A stretch of DNA of 64,000 bases from positions 83,338,477-83,402,476 of the forward strand of contig CM071928.1 in assembly GCA_016081115.2 (NCBI GenBank), read 5' to 3'. The DNA is from Rehmannia glutinosa (lineage: Eukaryota > Streptophyta > Magnoliopsida > Lamiales > Orobanchaceae). Shown in pieces: positions 33,457 to 45,900 of the stretch. A program made the position numbers and the translations under genes. The notes beneath the pieces were generated by a model. The model was not told where the DNA came from. It ran no database searches and saw only the letters and a list, made by a program, of their open reading frames with translations. The stretch's first letter is position 1, and each line of letters starts with the position of its first letter.

Positions 33457-34577
33457 ATGGCGAGTGTGGCATCATTCCAAGTTCCACAACTTAAGGGAAA
33501 CGACTTTAAAAGCGGAGTATCAAAATGAAGGCACTTCTCGGAGCACATGACGTATGGGAAGTCGTGGAAAAAGGTTATGAAGAAACTAAAGGCAGTCAAC
33601 ACTATCCTCTACGAGAAAAGGATAGTTTGAAGGACTCGAGAAAGAAAAGACAAGAAGGCTCTCTCTTCCTCATCTACAAGCTTTAGATGATGATGGCTTT
33701 GAGAAAATCTCAAGTGCTACTACCTCTGCTAAACAAGTGTGGGATAAGCTCCAAGTCTCTTACAAGGAGAAGAGAAAGTTAAAAGGTACGACTACAAACA
33801 TTGAGAAGAGAGTTTGATTCACTACAAATGAAAGAAGGTGAACTTGTTTTGATTACTTTTCTAGAGTTTTGACCGTTTCTAATCAACTAAAAAGAAATGG
33901 TGAAAAACTAGAAGATGTAGTCATTATGGAGAAAATTTTACGATCTTTGGATGCAAATTTTGATAGTATTACAACTATCATCGAGGAAACTAAAGACCTC
34001 GAAACTATGACAATTGAACAACTCTTGGTTGCTGCAAGCCCATGAAAAAAAAAAGAAGAAAAAGGGTGTTGCGGATCAACTTCTTAAGGCGAAGTCCAAA
34101 GAAACCAAGAATGAAGAAAACTTCCACAATAATGTAAGTCAACGTGGAAGAGGAGGTGGACAAGGAAGAGGTCGTGGTCGTGGACGAGGTTGGAATTCAA
34201 ATAATAATTTCAACAACAACTATATGCGAGGAGAAAGTTCCACAAGAGGCCGTGGAAGAGGAAATTCATACTCGAGGTATGATAAATCTCAAGTTCAATG
34301 TTATAATTGTCAAAAGTTTGGTCATTACGCGGGAGATTGTAGAAATCCCAATACTCGAGTTAATGAGAGAGCCAATTTGGTGGAAGAAAAGAAAGAAGAT
34401 GGTGTTAATGTTTTGCTTCTAGCAAGACGAAACGATAACGGTGAAGGTCAAGATGACACATGGTACCTAGATCACAGTGCTAGCAATCATATGTGTGGGA
34501 GACGAACAATGTTCGTAGAACTTGATGAATCTGTAAGTGGCAATGTCTCTTTCGGTGATGATTCTAAAGTAGCGTAA
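33457..34577 (+). pseudogene. Copia-B gag and start of protease
   Basis: ATG 33457 (MASVASFQVPQLKG) opens a gag of the UBN2 type. An early small deletion around 33506 breaks the frame; family-like residues continue in other frames (MKALLGAHDVWEVVEKGYE at about 33523-33580). Later the frame at 34014-34577 carries an RG-rich stretch and a CCHC zinc knuckle, CYNCQKFGHYAGDC (34299-34340). The protease start at about 34460 reads WYLDHSASNHM, where the family has D-T/S-G after WYL, so the catalytic triad is altered. It ends in TAA at 34575-34577. Confidence 0.8.
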
Positions 34578-37479
34578 AAAGGAAAATGTACAATCCTTAT
34601 TCGCTTGAAAGATGGGAGACATCAATTTATTTCTAATGTTTATTATGTACCCACCATGAAAACAAATATTTTGAGTTTGGGACAACTCTTAGAGAAAGGT
34701 TATGATATTCATTTGAAAGACAATAACCTTTCTATAAGAGACAATATGAATAACTTGATTGCCGGGTACCCATGTGTCAAGAAATAGAATGTTTTACGCT
34801 CAACATTCAAACCGATGTAGCAAAGTGTCTCAAGATGTGCTATAAAGATTCATCATGGTTGTGGCATCTAAGATTTGGACATCTCAACTTTGGAGGACTC
34901 GAGTTACTATCCAAGAAGAATATGGTGAGAGGTTTACCTTGTATCGCCCATCGATCGCTTTGTGAAGGATGTTTACTTGGGAAGCAATTCAGGCAAAGCT
35001 TTCCAAAAGAGTCAAACTCCGGATCTCAAAAGCCACTTGAGCTCATACATGCGATGTTTGTGGTCCTATCAAGCCAAATTCATTCGGTAAAAGTAATTAC
35101 TTTCTACTATTCATTGATGATTTTTCAAGAAAAACTTGGGTTTATTTCTTGAAGCGAAAGTCGAGAAGTGTTTGAAGCATTCAAAAAGTTTAAGGCGGCG
35201 GTGGAGAAAAGAAAGTGGTCTTCACATTAAAGCCATGAAGAATCGAGGAGGAGAATTCACTTGAAGGAATTCCAAGAGTTTTGTGAAGCAAATGGAATTC
35301 GACGACCACTTCATGTTCCCAGATCCCCAACGAGAATGGAGTTGCGAGAAAGAAAGAATCGAACCATTCTCAACATGGTACGAAGTATGCTCAAAAGCAA
35401 GAAAATGCCAAAGGAGTTAGGCGAAGTTGTGGCGTGTGCGGTTTATCCGTCAAATCGCTCACCAACAAGAAGCGTGTGGGGCAAGACACCACAAGAAGCA
35501 TGGAATGGGAGAAAGCCTGGTATTTCTCATTTAAGAGTTTTTGGAAGCATAGCTCATGTACATGTACCGGATGAACAAAGAAGCAAGTTGGATAATAAAA
35601 GCGAGAAGTTCATCTTCATCGCCACGACAATAACTCCAAAGGCTACAAACTATATAACCCCATCAATGGGAAGATAATCACCGGTCGAGATGTTATCTTT
35701 GATGAAGAAGGTGAATGGGATTGGGGTACACATGCCAAAGATTACAACCGTTCTGAATTTGAAGATGATGAACAAGTAATTGTTGAGCAATCGGAGAAGA
35801 ACCCATTACACCACCAACATCACCATCATTTTCACAATCACCACCATCTTTCCTAGTTGAGAGAAATGAAGAGCGTACAAGAAGCCTGGGAGAGCTCTAT
35901 GAGGTAACTGATAAGCTCGAAAACCTCACCCTATTTTGTCTGTTCGCAGATTATGAGCCAGTGAACTTTGAAGAAGTTACTCAAAATAAGAAATGGGGAG
36001 ATGCAATGGATGAAGAAATTAAATCCATCAAGAAAAATGACACTTGGAAGCTTGCTCAACTTCCCAAAGGTCATAAAGCAATCGGTGTAAAATGGGTGTA
36101 CAAGGTGAAAAAGAATGCCAAAGGAGAAGTTGAAAGATACAAAGCGAGGCTTGTTGCAAAAGGTTATAGTCAAAGAGCTGGCATTGACTATGATGAGGTA
36201 TTTGCTCTGTTGCACGTTTAGAAACCATAAGACTAATAATTTCTTTGGCAGCCCAAAATAAGTGGAAAATACATCGAGATGGATGTAAAGTCGCGTTCCT
36301 TAATGGAGCATGGAGGAAGAAGTCTACATTGAACAACCAAATGGGCTATGTGGTTGAAGGACAAGAAGATAAAGTCTTGAAGTTAAAGAAAGCTCTCTAT
36401 GGATTGAAACAAGCACCGAGAGCATGGAATAGTAGAATTGACAAATACTTGCAAGAGAAAGGCTTCACAAAATGTCCATACGAACATGCTCTTTACATCA
36501 AGAACAAGGATAATGATGTTTTAATTGTTTGCTTGTACGTTGATGATTTGATTTTTACGAGGGAACAACATAGGCTTGTTCCAAGAATTCAAGAAGGCAA
36601 TGACAAAAGAGTTCGAAATAGTGACATTGGGTTGATGGCTCACTACCTCGGAATCGAAATCAAGCAAAAGGATGATGGGATTTTTATCTCACAAGAAGGC
36701 TACACAAAAGAGATCTGAAGAAGTTTAAGATGGATGATTGCAATCCAATAAACACACCGGTAGAATGTGGATTGAAATTGTGCAAGGATGATGAAGCAAA
36801 TAAAGTGGATCCAACACTGTTCAAAAGCCTAGTTGGATGTTTGAGGTACTTAACTTGTACAAGGCCACGATATTCTTTACGTGATTGGACTTGTGAGCCG
36901 CTATATGGAAAATCCAACCACCACACATTTCAAGGCGAGCCAAGAGAATTCTTCGTTACCTAAAAGGTACAATCAACTTTTCGTCCGCTTTATTCGGTTT
37001 CTAATGATTATAAGCTAGTTGGATACTGATGATAGTGATTGGTGGAGATATTGATGATCGAAAAAGTACAACTGGCTTCACATTTTTCATGGAGAATCTT
37101 TGCTTTCACTTGGGCATCGAAGAAACAACCAATAGTCACTCTTTCAACATGTGTTTCGAAGATGCGTGGCGCCTACATCATGTGTTAGTCATGCAATATG
37201 GCTAAGGAATTTGTTAAAAGAATTAAGCATGACACAAGAAGATACAACAGAGATTTATGTTGATAACAAGTCAGCAATAGCTTTGGCCAAGAATCCGGTA
37301 TTTCATAATCAGAGCAAGCATATTGATACTCGATACCATTATATCGGAGAATGCATTGCGGAGAAGAAGTTCAAGTGAAGTACGTGAAGTCGCAAGATCA
37401 AGTTGCTGATATCTTTACCAAACCATTGAAGTATGAAGACTTTGCAAGATTGAGAAGTTCACTTGGGATTATAAAATAA
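34578..37479 (+). pseudogene. Copia-B pol: integrase, reverse transcriptase, RNase H (shattered)
   Basis: Successive frames hold the GAG-pre-integrase zinc-binding region (LWHLRFGHLN at about 34858, then CEGCLLGKQ), integrase core pieces (about 35020-35560), reverse transcriptase (KWVYKVKKN at about 36090; YVDD at 36536-36547), and RNase H (YVDNKSAIALAKNPVFHNQSK at about 37258-37320). It ends at TAA 37477-37479, two bases before the PPT. Frame changes occur every 100-400 bp, mostly one- or two-base losses (for example near 35160, 35265, 35330, 35620, 36215, 36715 and 37000). No functional polyprotein. Confidence 0.85.
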
Positions 37480-37492
37480 GTTTAAAGGGGAG

Positions 37493-37835
37493 TGTTGAAA
37501 TATATAAACTTATTTTATGTTTAATTGTGGTAGATGAGTTTGGTAGTTGAGTTTAAGTTGTTGGTATGGTAGGTGAATGTGGTAGATGGAAATAAAAGAT
37601 AACCATTGGATTAAGGTTGGTGAGAATCAATCTTAACCATTGATCTAGATGAAGTTTTAGTATAAATAGGTGGTGTTGTTGGTTCATTTTGTATCAAGTT
37701 AAGAAAGAAAAACAAGTGAGTGAGAAGCAAAGCTTTTAAGTAATATTTGAGTTTAAGTGAAGTTGTGGTGAGGTGTGTCTTGTAATATTTGAGTGATCAA
37801 TAAAATTATGTCTTTTGAGTGGTAAATTTCCAACA
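37493..37835 (+). repeat. 3' LTR of Copia-B
   Basis: Same length as the 5' LTR and identical by eye except one base. Intact TATA box and ends. Confidence 0.9.
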
Positions 37836-37840
37836 GTTTA

Positions 37841-38204
37841 TGTTCCTAACACTTTTGTACTATTATTTTTTACTTTGTTATGCTCATGCACATTTTTCAG
37901 TTATTTCCGTTATTTTCAGTTTTTTTTGTTCATGTATTGCTTTATATGTTATAATTTTTGTTTAATTTTGATGTTGTTTATACTTGTTTCTTGCTTGTTT
38001 ATATATTTTTTTGTTGTTTCAATACAATTTTTACTTATTTTTCATGCTCTTTTCTGTTCATGCGATGTATTGTATATTTTTTCTGTTGTTTTTGGGTTAT
38101 TTCTATACTATTTTTAATATTATTTTTATATTTATTTGTTGTTTCAATGTAGTTTTCGACATGTCAATGCAATTTTTACCTATTTTTAAGTCTTTTTGTT
38201 CATG
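37841..38204. other. T-rich spacer, no gene seen
   Basis: Low-complexity T-rich sequence with repeated TTGTTTC and ATTTTC motifs that open long but meaningless frames. Confidence 0.5.
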
Positions 38205-38224
38205 TTGTGTTCTTTATATTGTTT

Positions 38225-38356
38225 TTTTTAATAAGTTGGGAGTGGTGGTTCAAGGGGAGGGGATAAATTTCAAAGAAACTAAAATATACAGGGTTCGAAT
38301 CCTGGTCAATACTCTTACAAAGGGTGAGCGATACCACTTGAGCTAGAAGCTCGTGG
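38225..38356 (-). mobile_element. tRNA-derived SINE, full-length, antisense
   Basis: On the minus strand: a box-A match (TAGCTCAAGTGG, within 38332-38344), a box-B match (GATTCGAACCC, within 38291-38302), then a T/C-rich body ending in ACTTATT and an A-run. Flanked by a perfect 20-bp target duplication at 38205-38224 and 38357-38376. The same family is at 48667-48794 and, truncated, at 4121-4166. A recent insertion, made by a LINE in trans. Confidence 0.85.
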
Positions 38357-38376
38357 TTGTGTTCTTTATATTGTTT

Positions 38377-40131
38377 ATATTGTTTCTAGTTTCTTTCAAT
38401 ATAATTTCCAATGATGTTCTGTTGTTTATTGGTTGTTTCTATGTTTTTTATGTTTTCAATGCATTGGACCAAAAATTGAATTGTGTTTTTTATTCATGTT
38501 GCTTCTATATTATTTTCAATTTGTTTGGTTTAATATGTGCTATTTTGTATGTATATTTCTTCATTTTTTATAAGATTTTGAGTATAAAATTGATTATTTA
38601 ATGGGGGCATAAATTATTTTTCCACTGAAATTTTATTCGGTGAAACATGTTTGAAACATGTTCGAAACAACCTTGAAACAATAACGTAAAGAAATTTGGA
38701 AAATTTCGGGAGCGAAAATTGTCCAAAATAAGTGTGGGAACATAAAATTATCCAAAAAGTGCTGGGAGTGTAAAAAGCTGTCCTTTTCTCTGGAATGCGG
38801 GGCAATAGTGTCCTTAACCCTTGTTTTTTAAATAAGTAAAGAGATCTTAAATCTTTTTTTCCAAGAAAAAAAATATTTTCACGACTTTCATTAATTTTGG
38901 TTATTTTAATTATAAAATTATCATTAATAACATCTTATAAGCTCTAAAATTATCTTAGAGATATATGAGCAAATAAGATCTTTTAATTAGATTTAGTTAA
39001 ACGACTCTCATTTTTGAGTTAAATATTAGGATTAAAAGTTAATTGTGATATACGATAATTGATCTACATGATTATTAGTTGCATTTAATTATATACAAGA
39101 GATACAATTATACAAATTAATGTACCATTTGATATATAGTTTCCCCATCCGAGATATAATCACTAATTATATTTTGTAGAACTACAAAATTAAGTATCAT
39201 GTATTTTTATTTTATATATATTAAAAAGAGAATGAAAAATCATAATAGTATTTGAGGTAAGCGATGACATGTGCAATATGGAATCAAAAATGAAGATTAT
39301 GGAGAGATCACACGCTTTCTAAAATATACTTAGATTTGCGATTTTAAATATACTTGTTCTTTTTAATTGAGATGACATGTACATCAGCAGACTTTACCAG
39401 AAACGTTGATCGGTCCATGCACATACCGTGATCTATATTGATAGTAGTGGTCAATCCGTGCATATTGTGCAATTTACATTGGTGACAGCAGATCAACAAT
39501 GAACGATCAAAGTTGTTGTTCTCAAGGTTAGTGAGTTAAAAAAAGAAAAAAATATTATGGTAGACTAAGTAGGGGCCATTAGATTGCCATAACTTAAATA
39601 ACGTCTGAAAAAGTTAACTACATCCAGATATGTGCCCTTAATGGAAAATTGCCAACTTTTGAAGACCACTTATTGCCAAAATTGCTGTTTAAATAATATG
39701 TATATAGAGTTTTGTATTCACTTATTCTCTACTCGATAAGACGAGTAACATATGCCAAAATTTATTGGATAAAAATATACCATATTGGCGTATTTAAATT
39801 TTAAACTATATCCCTTCATTGTGTTGATTTTGATTTAAGTAGTTCCTACAATTCTGCGGGTGAAAAATAGAATATAGTGAAGTATAGGTTTCATCACTCA
39901 TCAACCCTACATACCTGAACTACGGAATTAAAGAAAGTGAGAGATGAATGTTGTCATTGATAATTGGCAATTATTTAAGAAAAGTTGTGAGTAACAACAA
40001 ATAGGCCCACCAACTCAGTTGAAATTCTGATCTAAGCCAAAATGTGAAGGTATTTATGAGGGGACCCAACAAATCAAATATTTTTATTTATTTCCACTTG
40101 CAAAAAGGAGTGGAGTATAATTTATTTGTTA
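38377..40131. other. AT-rich spacer, no gene seen
   Basis: A short run of TGAAACATGTTYGAAAC-like repeats at 38640-38690. No coding sequence. Confidence 0.5.
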
Positions 40132-40139
40132 CTTATTCT

Positions 40140-40414
40140 TAGAGCTGGCAATGGGCCGAACCCATCAGGCTTTTGGAAAAATTCAGGTCGGGTTGGCCCG
40201 ATTTTGGACGGGCTTCAAAAATTATTGGCCTAGCTCGTGTACATACTTTGTGTACAAAAAAGTGGGGCCGAGCCAAAAAGGTGGGTCGAACCCTGGCCCA
40301 TCGGGCTATTCGAACCGGGCCAAATATGCTCGACATTTTTTGGGCCTAAACAACATGGCCAGTCCGGCCCAACCTCAAGTTGACCCACGGTTGGACTTGA
40401 TTTTGCCACCTCTA
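40140..40414. mobile_element. hAT-type MITE (275 bp)
   Basis: Ends TAGAGCTGGCAA and TTGCCACCTCTA are inverted repeats. A perfect 8-bp duplication CTTATTCT lies at 40132-40139 and 40415-40422. The interior is rich in GGGCC / GGCCC. Confidence 0.85.
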
Positions 40415-40501
40415 CTTATTCTTACACTTCACTTTTCACACAACAATTACAAAATATGTACATTGTGCTGCTAAAAAGCACAGATTACTGTAGGTCAAGG
40501 T

Positions 40502-41016
40502 TAGGGCTGCAAAAGAACCAAGCCGCTCGTGAACTATTCAGAGCTCGATTCGATAAAAGCTCGTTCGAGTTCGTTTAATGAGGTTCGTTAAAATAAATGA
40601 ACCAAACTCAAACTTAGAGATATTCAGTTCGTTAACAGGCTCGTTAGTAAACTCGTGAAAATGTTCGATAGTAAGCTCGTATAAATTAAACTAATAATTT
40701 GATTTTAATTTTAATTTTTCATATTTTTACTTAAGATAATACAAAAATATTTCAATAAATTTATTTTTTTGAATAAAATTATAAGTTTTAATAAATATAT
40801 TTTGATTTTTAAATGTAAATAGTTTTTTTCGTAATAAATTGAAGAATTTAATTTTTAATTAATATTTACTAAGTTCGTTTAGACTCGATTAAGCTCAAAA
40901 AAGTTCGTGAGCCATCTATTTGTTCGATAAATTCAGGCTCGAGTTCGACTCGATAATAAACGAGCCAAACTCAAATACTCAAAAGCTCAGTTTGGTTCGG
41001 TTCGATTGCATCCCTA
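40502..41016. mobile_element. hAT-type MITE (515 bp)
   Basis: Starts TAGGGCTGCAAAAGAACC and ends GGTTCGATTGCATCCCTA. A perfect 8-bp duplication GTCAAGGT lies at 40494-40501 and 41017-41024. Inverse-oriented GCTCGTTCGAGTTCG-like motifs lie near both ends. Confidence 0.85.
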
Positions 41017-41024
41017 GTCAAGGT

Positions 41025-41739
41025 TACTGATAAGTCAATCCAACTTCTTCTTGGGAGCTGGTAAATTTTTCGTAAGGGAATTTGCGTGCAACGCCAACAA
41101 TGTTTAGACAGTTCTTGAAATTGTCCAAGGGAAGTCCTTCCGATGCTCAAGTCAGCATGTGTAGGAGAATAAATCCAGAGCAAAGGATAACAATCGGGAG
41201 TATTGAATTCAAAATCCTTACAAATAAATAAGGAGAGATATTTTTATATCTTGGTTGACTAATCGCATGGGCTTAGTGTAATAAAGTGTGCCGCTTGCCA
41301 TAGTAGGCCTCGTAGTCCATAAATAGTGAACTGATTGAAAGAATACGAATACGTAAAAGTATATTTTTATTCCCATTAATCGATTCTCAATTATTCTGGG
41401 TTTTATTTTAAATTAATAGTAATTTGGTGAAGATGATAATTGTATATCCATTAGGTTTCTACAGAAGTATTTTTGTGCATACAAAGAACCTGACAGGGAC
41501 CATCATGCTAATTTCGGCTGAGACAGAAAATGTGGGTCAAAGTTTTCAGAGCCTTCCAATTTTAATAAATAATAGTTTTAACTTTCTGATACATCAGAAT
41601 TAGGTGAAAAGGACATGGAAAATCACCTTGAGAGACTGAAATATACATGTAAAAGTAAAAACCACATTCCAAATTTATTAAACACAAATTCTAAATTATC
41701 ACAATTAATTTTGCAGGAATATGTCAAATTTATTAATAG
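41025..41739. other. Spacer, no gene seen
   Basis: Contains the second copy of the repeat also at about 4260-4330 (GGGCTTAGTGTAATAAAGTG, about 41268-41335). Nothing else recognised. Confidence 0.4.
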
Positions 41740-41967
41740 GGAAATTACAAACCACCCGTGAAGTTTAGTCTAATTACAAAAAACTTCAGTTATCTTTAAA
41801 AACTACAAATACCCCTTTTTGGCATTACAAACAATCTCTTGAGATTTGTATTTGCTTAACATATCCTCCTCATGAAGATGTAATTTGTAAAATAGAAACA
41901 AAAATTGATATCTGGTTATTTTTTATAATTAGACTGAAAATCAAGTGTATTTTTTATAGTTGTTTTA
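41740..41967. mobile_element. Decayed Mutator-type MITE relative
   Basis: Begins GGGAAATTACAAACCACCC and keeps internal blocks (TAATTACAAAAAAC, GTAATTTGTAAAATAGAAAC) shared with the elements at 43556 and 55112. The right end and TSD are not clear. Confidence 0.5.
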
Positions 41968-42750
41968 AACAATGCATTGAGAATACTTCTATTAAAATAA
42001 ATACATTGCAAAATATATGTTGGTGTATATTGAGATATATACACGGATGTGATCTATATTCTAAAAATATGTTTCATCTCTTATTTCACAGTACATACGA
42101 TTATAGTGTGTACAAAAATTATCATATCAATTTTCAAGCACAAATTATATTCTTACAAGCCACCTGGTGACCGTTAAAATAACACGTGTCAATCATCTGT
42201 ACAGTGAGCATGAGATTGAAGTACTCCTTTGGAACATAAACATATCAACTATGAAGCACTGATACGGGTACGAGTACGATACGACACGGATACTAGATAT
42301 GTCATATTTTGAAATTTTAAGGATACGAGTAGTCGGGTACGCCATTTGTACATATAAAATTATATACTTTTGTATTATTAAAAATATGCACGTACTAAAT
42401 ACAAATAAAAAAAACAATGTTTCAATCATAGAAAAACTAAAAATTTCTTAAATACTCATATCCGAAATGTGAAAAATTGACATAGACAAACAAAAAACAT
42501 GTTGAACATATCATCAATAAAATAAATTTTATCTATTTTCATATGTGAATTTATATGAATTCATATGAATGTGGCTTTGTTTCTTTCAAATTGTGATATC
42601 AATGTCGATTTTTTATCCATTAAGTATCAGATAAAGATTGTCTTTCGATATGTATCCGATATGGACATCATACTCACGGAAGTGTCCGTATTTCCTAGCA
42701 AATCAGAGACAAATTTAGCCAAAGTTTTTTTTAAAGTCCACTCCATTCTT
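41968..42750. other. Upstream region of the bHLH gene, no gene seen
   Basis: About 42245-42705 contains GATACGGGTACGAGTACGATACG-like sequence at its left and an imperfect inverse at its right, perhaps a hAT-like relic. No TSD found. No promoter motif beyond the TATA box listed next. Confidence 0.4.
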
Positions 42751-42756
42751 GATACC

Positions 42757-42766
42757 TATATAAATA
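42757..42766 (+). promoter_or_regulatory. TATA box of the bHLH gene
   Basis: TATATAAATA, about 150 bp before the ATG. Transcription would start near 42790, giving a 5' leader of about 120 nt that ends in a (GA)n run (42896-42910). Confidence 0.55.
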
Positions 42767-42910
42767 TACCACTAAATGCAACCTCACTTTATCAAACATT
42801 GTTTGTGTTTGTGAAACTTGAAAGAGAGAGAAAAAAAAGACCATTTTGTCCTTGAACCTTCTGAAGCTCTGTGTCACTGTGTGTGTGTGAAACCAGAGAG
42901 AGAGAGAGAG

Positions 42911-45900
42911 ATGGAGCATTACTACACAAATGAACAAGGTTTCTTGGAAGAGTTACTATCCCTAAAAGAAATGGACCATTATTACTACACAAATCAAGAT
43001 TTCTTCAACACCATTAATGCCTGCACCACCACCCTTGATTCTCTTCACACCACCAACAATTTCCCCAATATCCCATTATTAACTGCAAATTCTTGCTTTG
43101 AAAATAATTACAATTACCCCCTGCCCCTTGACAATAATCTCAACTGTTACGCCCCGCTTGGGGACGACCTATCCCCGCCCGAATTCACCGTACATTCATC
43201 GCCCCCAAATCTCGACACCCAAACACTCCCTTATGAAAATTCCCAAGAAGATTATTACTGTTCCTTGTCCGTTCTTGGTGGTGGAAAAGATATTGGGGCT
43301 CAGGATATGGATATCGGGGCTCCGTGTAAAGTGGAGCCCCGACCCGAAAACCCGAATTTTGAAATGGGTTTTTGCCCGGAGAGGACTGAGAGAAAGAACA
43401 AAGTGAAAAGGGTCAGTGGGCAACCGTCGAAGAATCTCATGGCGGAGAGACGGCGGCGGAAGCGGCTGAACGACCGTCTGTCCATGCTCAGATCAGTTGT
43501 TCCCAAGATAAGCAAGGTATTTTTTTGCTAATTAGTAATTTAGTACATGTAATTTGGGATAATTACAAAAGTTACACCTAAAAAGTTTAGTTTATAAATT
43601 TATTTGTTAAAAAAATTATGTATTTTTTAACAATTAGAAAAATACCCCAATGTGTTACACATACTTTTTCAGGTTTGTATTGTGTTTTCTATATAAATTA
43701 CTTTTCAATAGAGCGTGTAATTTGTAAAATAAAATGGACTGTGTATGTAATTTTAATAAATATTTTTTTTAATGTGTTATTTGAGGTGTACATTGTATTT
43801 TTTATACAATTGCCCTTAGTAGAGTGTAATTTGTAAAATAGAAACAAGGGATAATCACAAAAACATCCCTGAGATTTAGGCTAATTATAACAAAATCTAG
43901 AGATGTTTGAAAATTACAAAAAAAAAAATTGATTTCATCTTACATTTTCTTCCATCATAAACAATAGATTTTTCAAGAAATTCATCATATTTCTAGAAAT
44001 ATTACAATTAACCCCTTAAATTTAAGGCATAATCAAATTTGAGCGGGTTTTTTGTAAGTTTGAAATATCTCTGGGCTTTTATGTAATTAGCCCAAACATA
44101 AGGGGTGTTTTGTAATGATCCCTAGAAACAAATATCAAGTTTCTGTAATTTTTAGAAATAATTTTGTTTTCTTTGTAATTAGGGTAAATTTTAAGAGTAT
44201 TATTTGTAATTATCCCTGTAATTAAAGTAAATCTCAATAAATACCCTATATATGGTTTTATGAATTAATTTTTGTTCAGATGGACAGAACATCTATACTT
44301 GGGGACACCATAGATTACATGAAGGAGCTGCTAGAGAGGATCAACAACTTGCAAGAAGAAATGCATTTGGAATCAAATCAACTGAGTTTATTGAGCATTT
44401 TCAATGATGTCAAACCTAATGAAATTGTGGTCAGAAATTCACCCAAGGTATGATTTCTTTAATTTAATTTTCACTACTCTTTTGTTCACTTGTGACTCAA
44501 TTTGCACTTCATGGGATAAATATTAGAATCTTGAACCAAAGATCAATTTTAATTAGAGGGGGGAAAAACTTCCATCCGAACTATCGATTTTTTCGACTTT
44601 GCCACCTGAAATTTTTTTTTTTAGACATTTTACCTTTTTAAAATCCACAGTTTTTTCAAATTGTCACTTTCGACTCACTTTTTTGGAATAATCCACCGGA
44701 ATACCATTAAGTACACATCATCGAAATCCAAATTGGTAATCCGCTCTGAGTCTTTGACTCTCCAGTCGTGTGGGTTAGATTCTTGGTTGAAGCAGCCCCT
44801 CACCTTCAGTCTGGGGTCAATCTGGCATAGTGTTCAGTTAGAACCCGGTTCAACTCACGCCAGAGGGGCACATCCCGCGATTCACCTCCTCCTGGGACAA
44901 AGAGCTTATGGTGCTGGCAAGCCTGGCATGTCCAGGATTAGTAGGTTGCAAAAGCTCGGTTGCAAAAGCCCAGATATATGGGTTATTAAAAGGAAAAAGA
45001 AAAAAAAAAGAATTCAACGTGCACATCATGTGATGGGATTCCGGTGGAATTTTCCACCAGAATTGATTAGGATATGACAATTTGAAAAAACTCGGGGACT
45101 ATAGGAGGTAAAGTGTCAAAAAAAAAAATTTAGGTATCAAAACCGCAAAATTGAATAGTTCATATGACAAAAATATATTTTCCTGTTTTAATTATTTTCT
45201 TGGACAAAAAATAAAAATCAAGAATTATCGAAAAAAAAATTATAATTAACTTTAATTACTTTTGTTGTAGTTTGATGTGGAAAGGAGAGATAAAGACACA
45301 AGAATCGAGATATGTTGTGCTGGGAAGCCTGGATTGTTGCTATCAACAGTGACCACACTAGAAGCATTAGGCCTTGAAATTCAACACTGTGTTATTAGCT
45401 GCTTTAATGATTTTGCAATTCAAGCTTCTTGCTCTGAGGTAACATTTAATTAATTAATTATTTCAGAGCTCTTTTCTTTTCCTGTTATAATTTTTTGGGA
45501 TAACTACAAAAACTACCCCTTAGGTTTGGGATAATACAGAAAAAAAACAAGAGTTTTAAAAATTACAAAAACCATCCCTCAGGTTTGATTCTGCCTTTCA
45601 TTTTAAGGGTTTGACTGTAATATTTTTATAAATGTAAGGGGAGCTTTGAAAAAAAAAATATATGAACAGAATCAAACCTGAAGGTTTTTTTGTAATTTTG
45701 AAACTTTTCTTGGGGTTGTTTTGTAATTACCTCAAACCTCAGGGTTAGTTTTTGTAATTACCCCTGTTTTAATTTTACATCTACATAATTTTATTTTTTT
45801 CCACACATTTATTACCTAAATAATTTCACAATCTTCTTTAAAATGCCTTTTATTAAAATAAATATAAATATTTTCTGTACTCAAATTAATTTTGTTATTA

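Larger units (their letters stand above)
32846..37835 (+). mobile_element. Young Copia element with broken polyprotein (Copia-B, 5.0 kb)
   Basis: Direct 343-bp LTRs (32846-33188 and 37493-37835) differ by eye at a single position (T or G in GATTAA-T/G-GTTGG). TSD GTTTA is perfect (32841-32845 and 37836-37840). A PBS at 33192-33204 and a PPT (TTTAAAGGGGAG, 37481-37492) are present. All Copia domains occur in order (gag, protease, integrase, reverse transcriptase, RNase H) but are interrupted by many short indels and stops. The LTRs imply a very recent insertion. Confidence 0.92.

Noticed and set aside
37815..38601. Several ORFs of 64-120 codons on +
   Set aside because: T-rich low-complexity DNA gives long Phe/Leu/Tyr-rich frames that overlap an LTR and a SINE.
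42245..42705. hAT-like element bounded by GATACGG-type inverse ends
   Set aside because: The ends match only weakly and no 8-bp TSD was found.
42818..42910. N-terminal extension of the bHLH protein
   Set aside because: The upstream in-frame start is TTG, not ATG. The first ATG is 42911 and gives the family-like N-terminus.
44661..45077. 138-codon ORF in bHLH intron 2
   Set aside because: It lies within the 630-bp TIR element and has no recognisable protein pattern; an overlapping frame is open on the other strand too.
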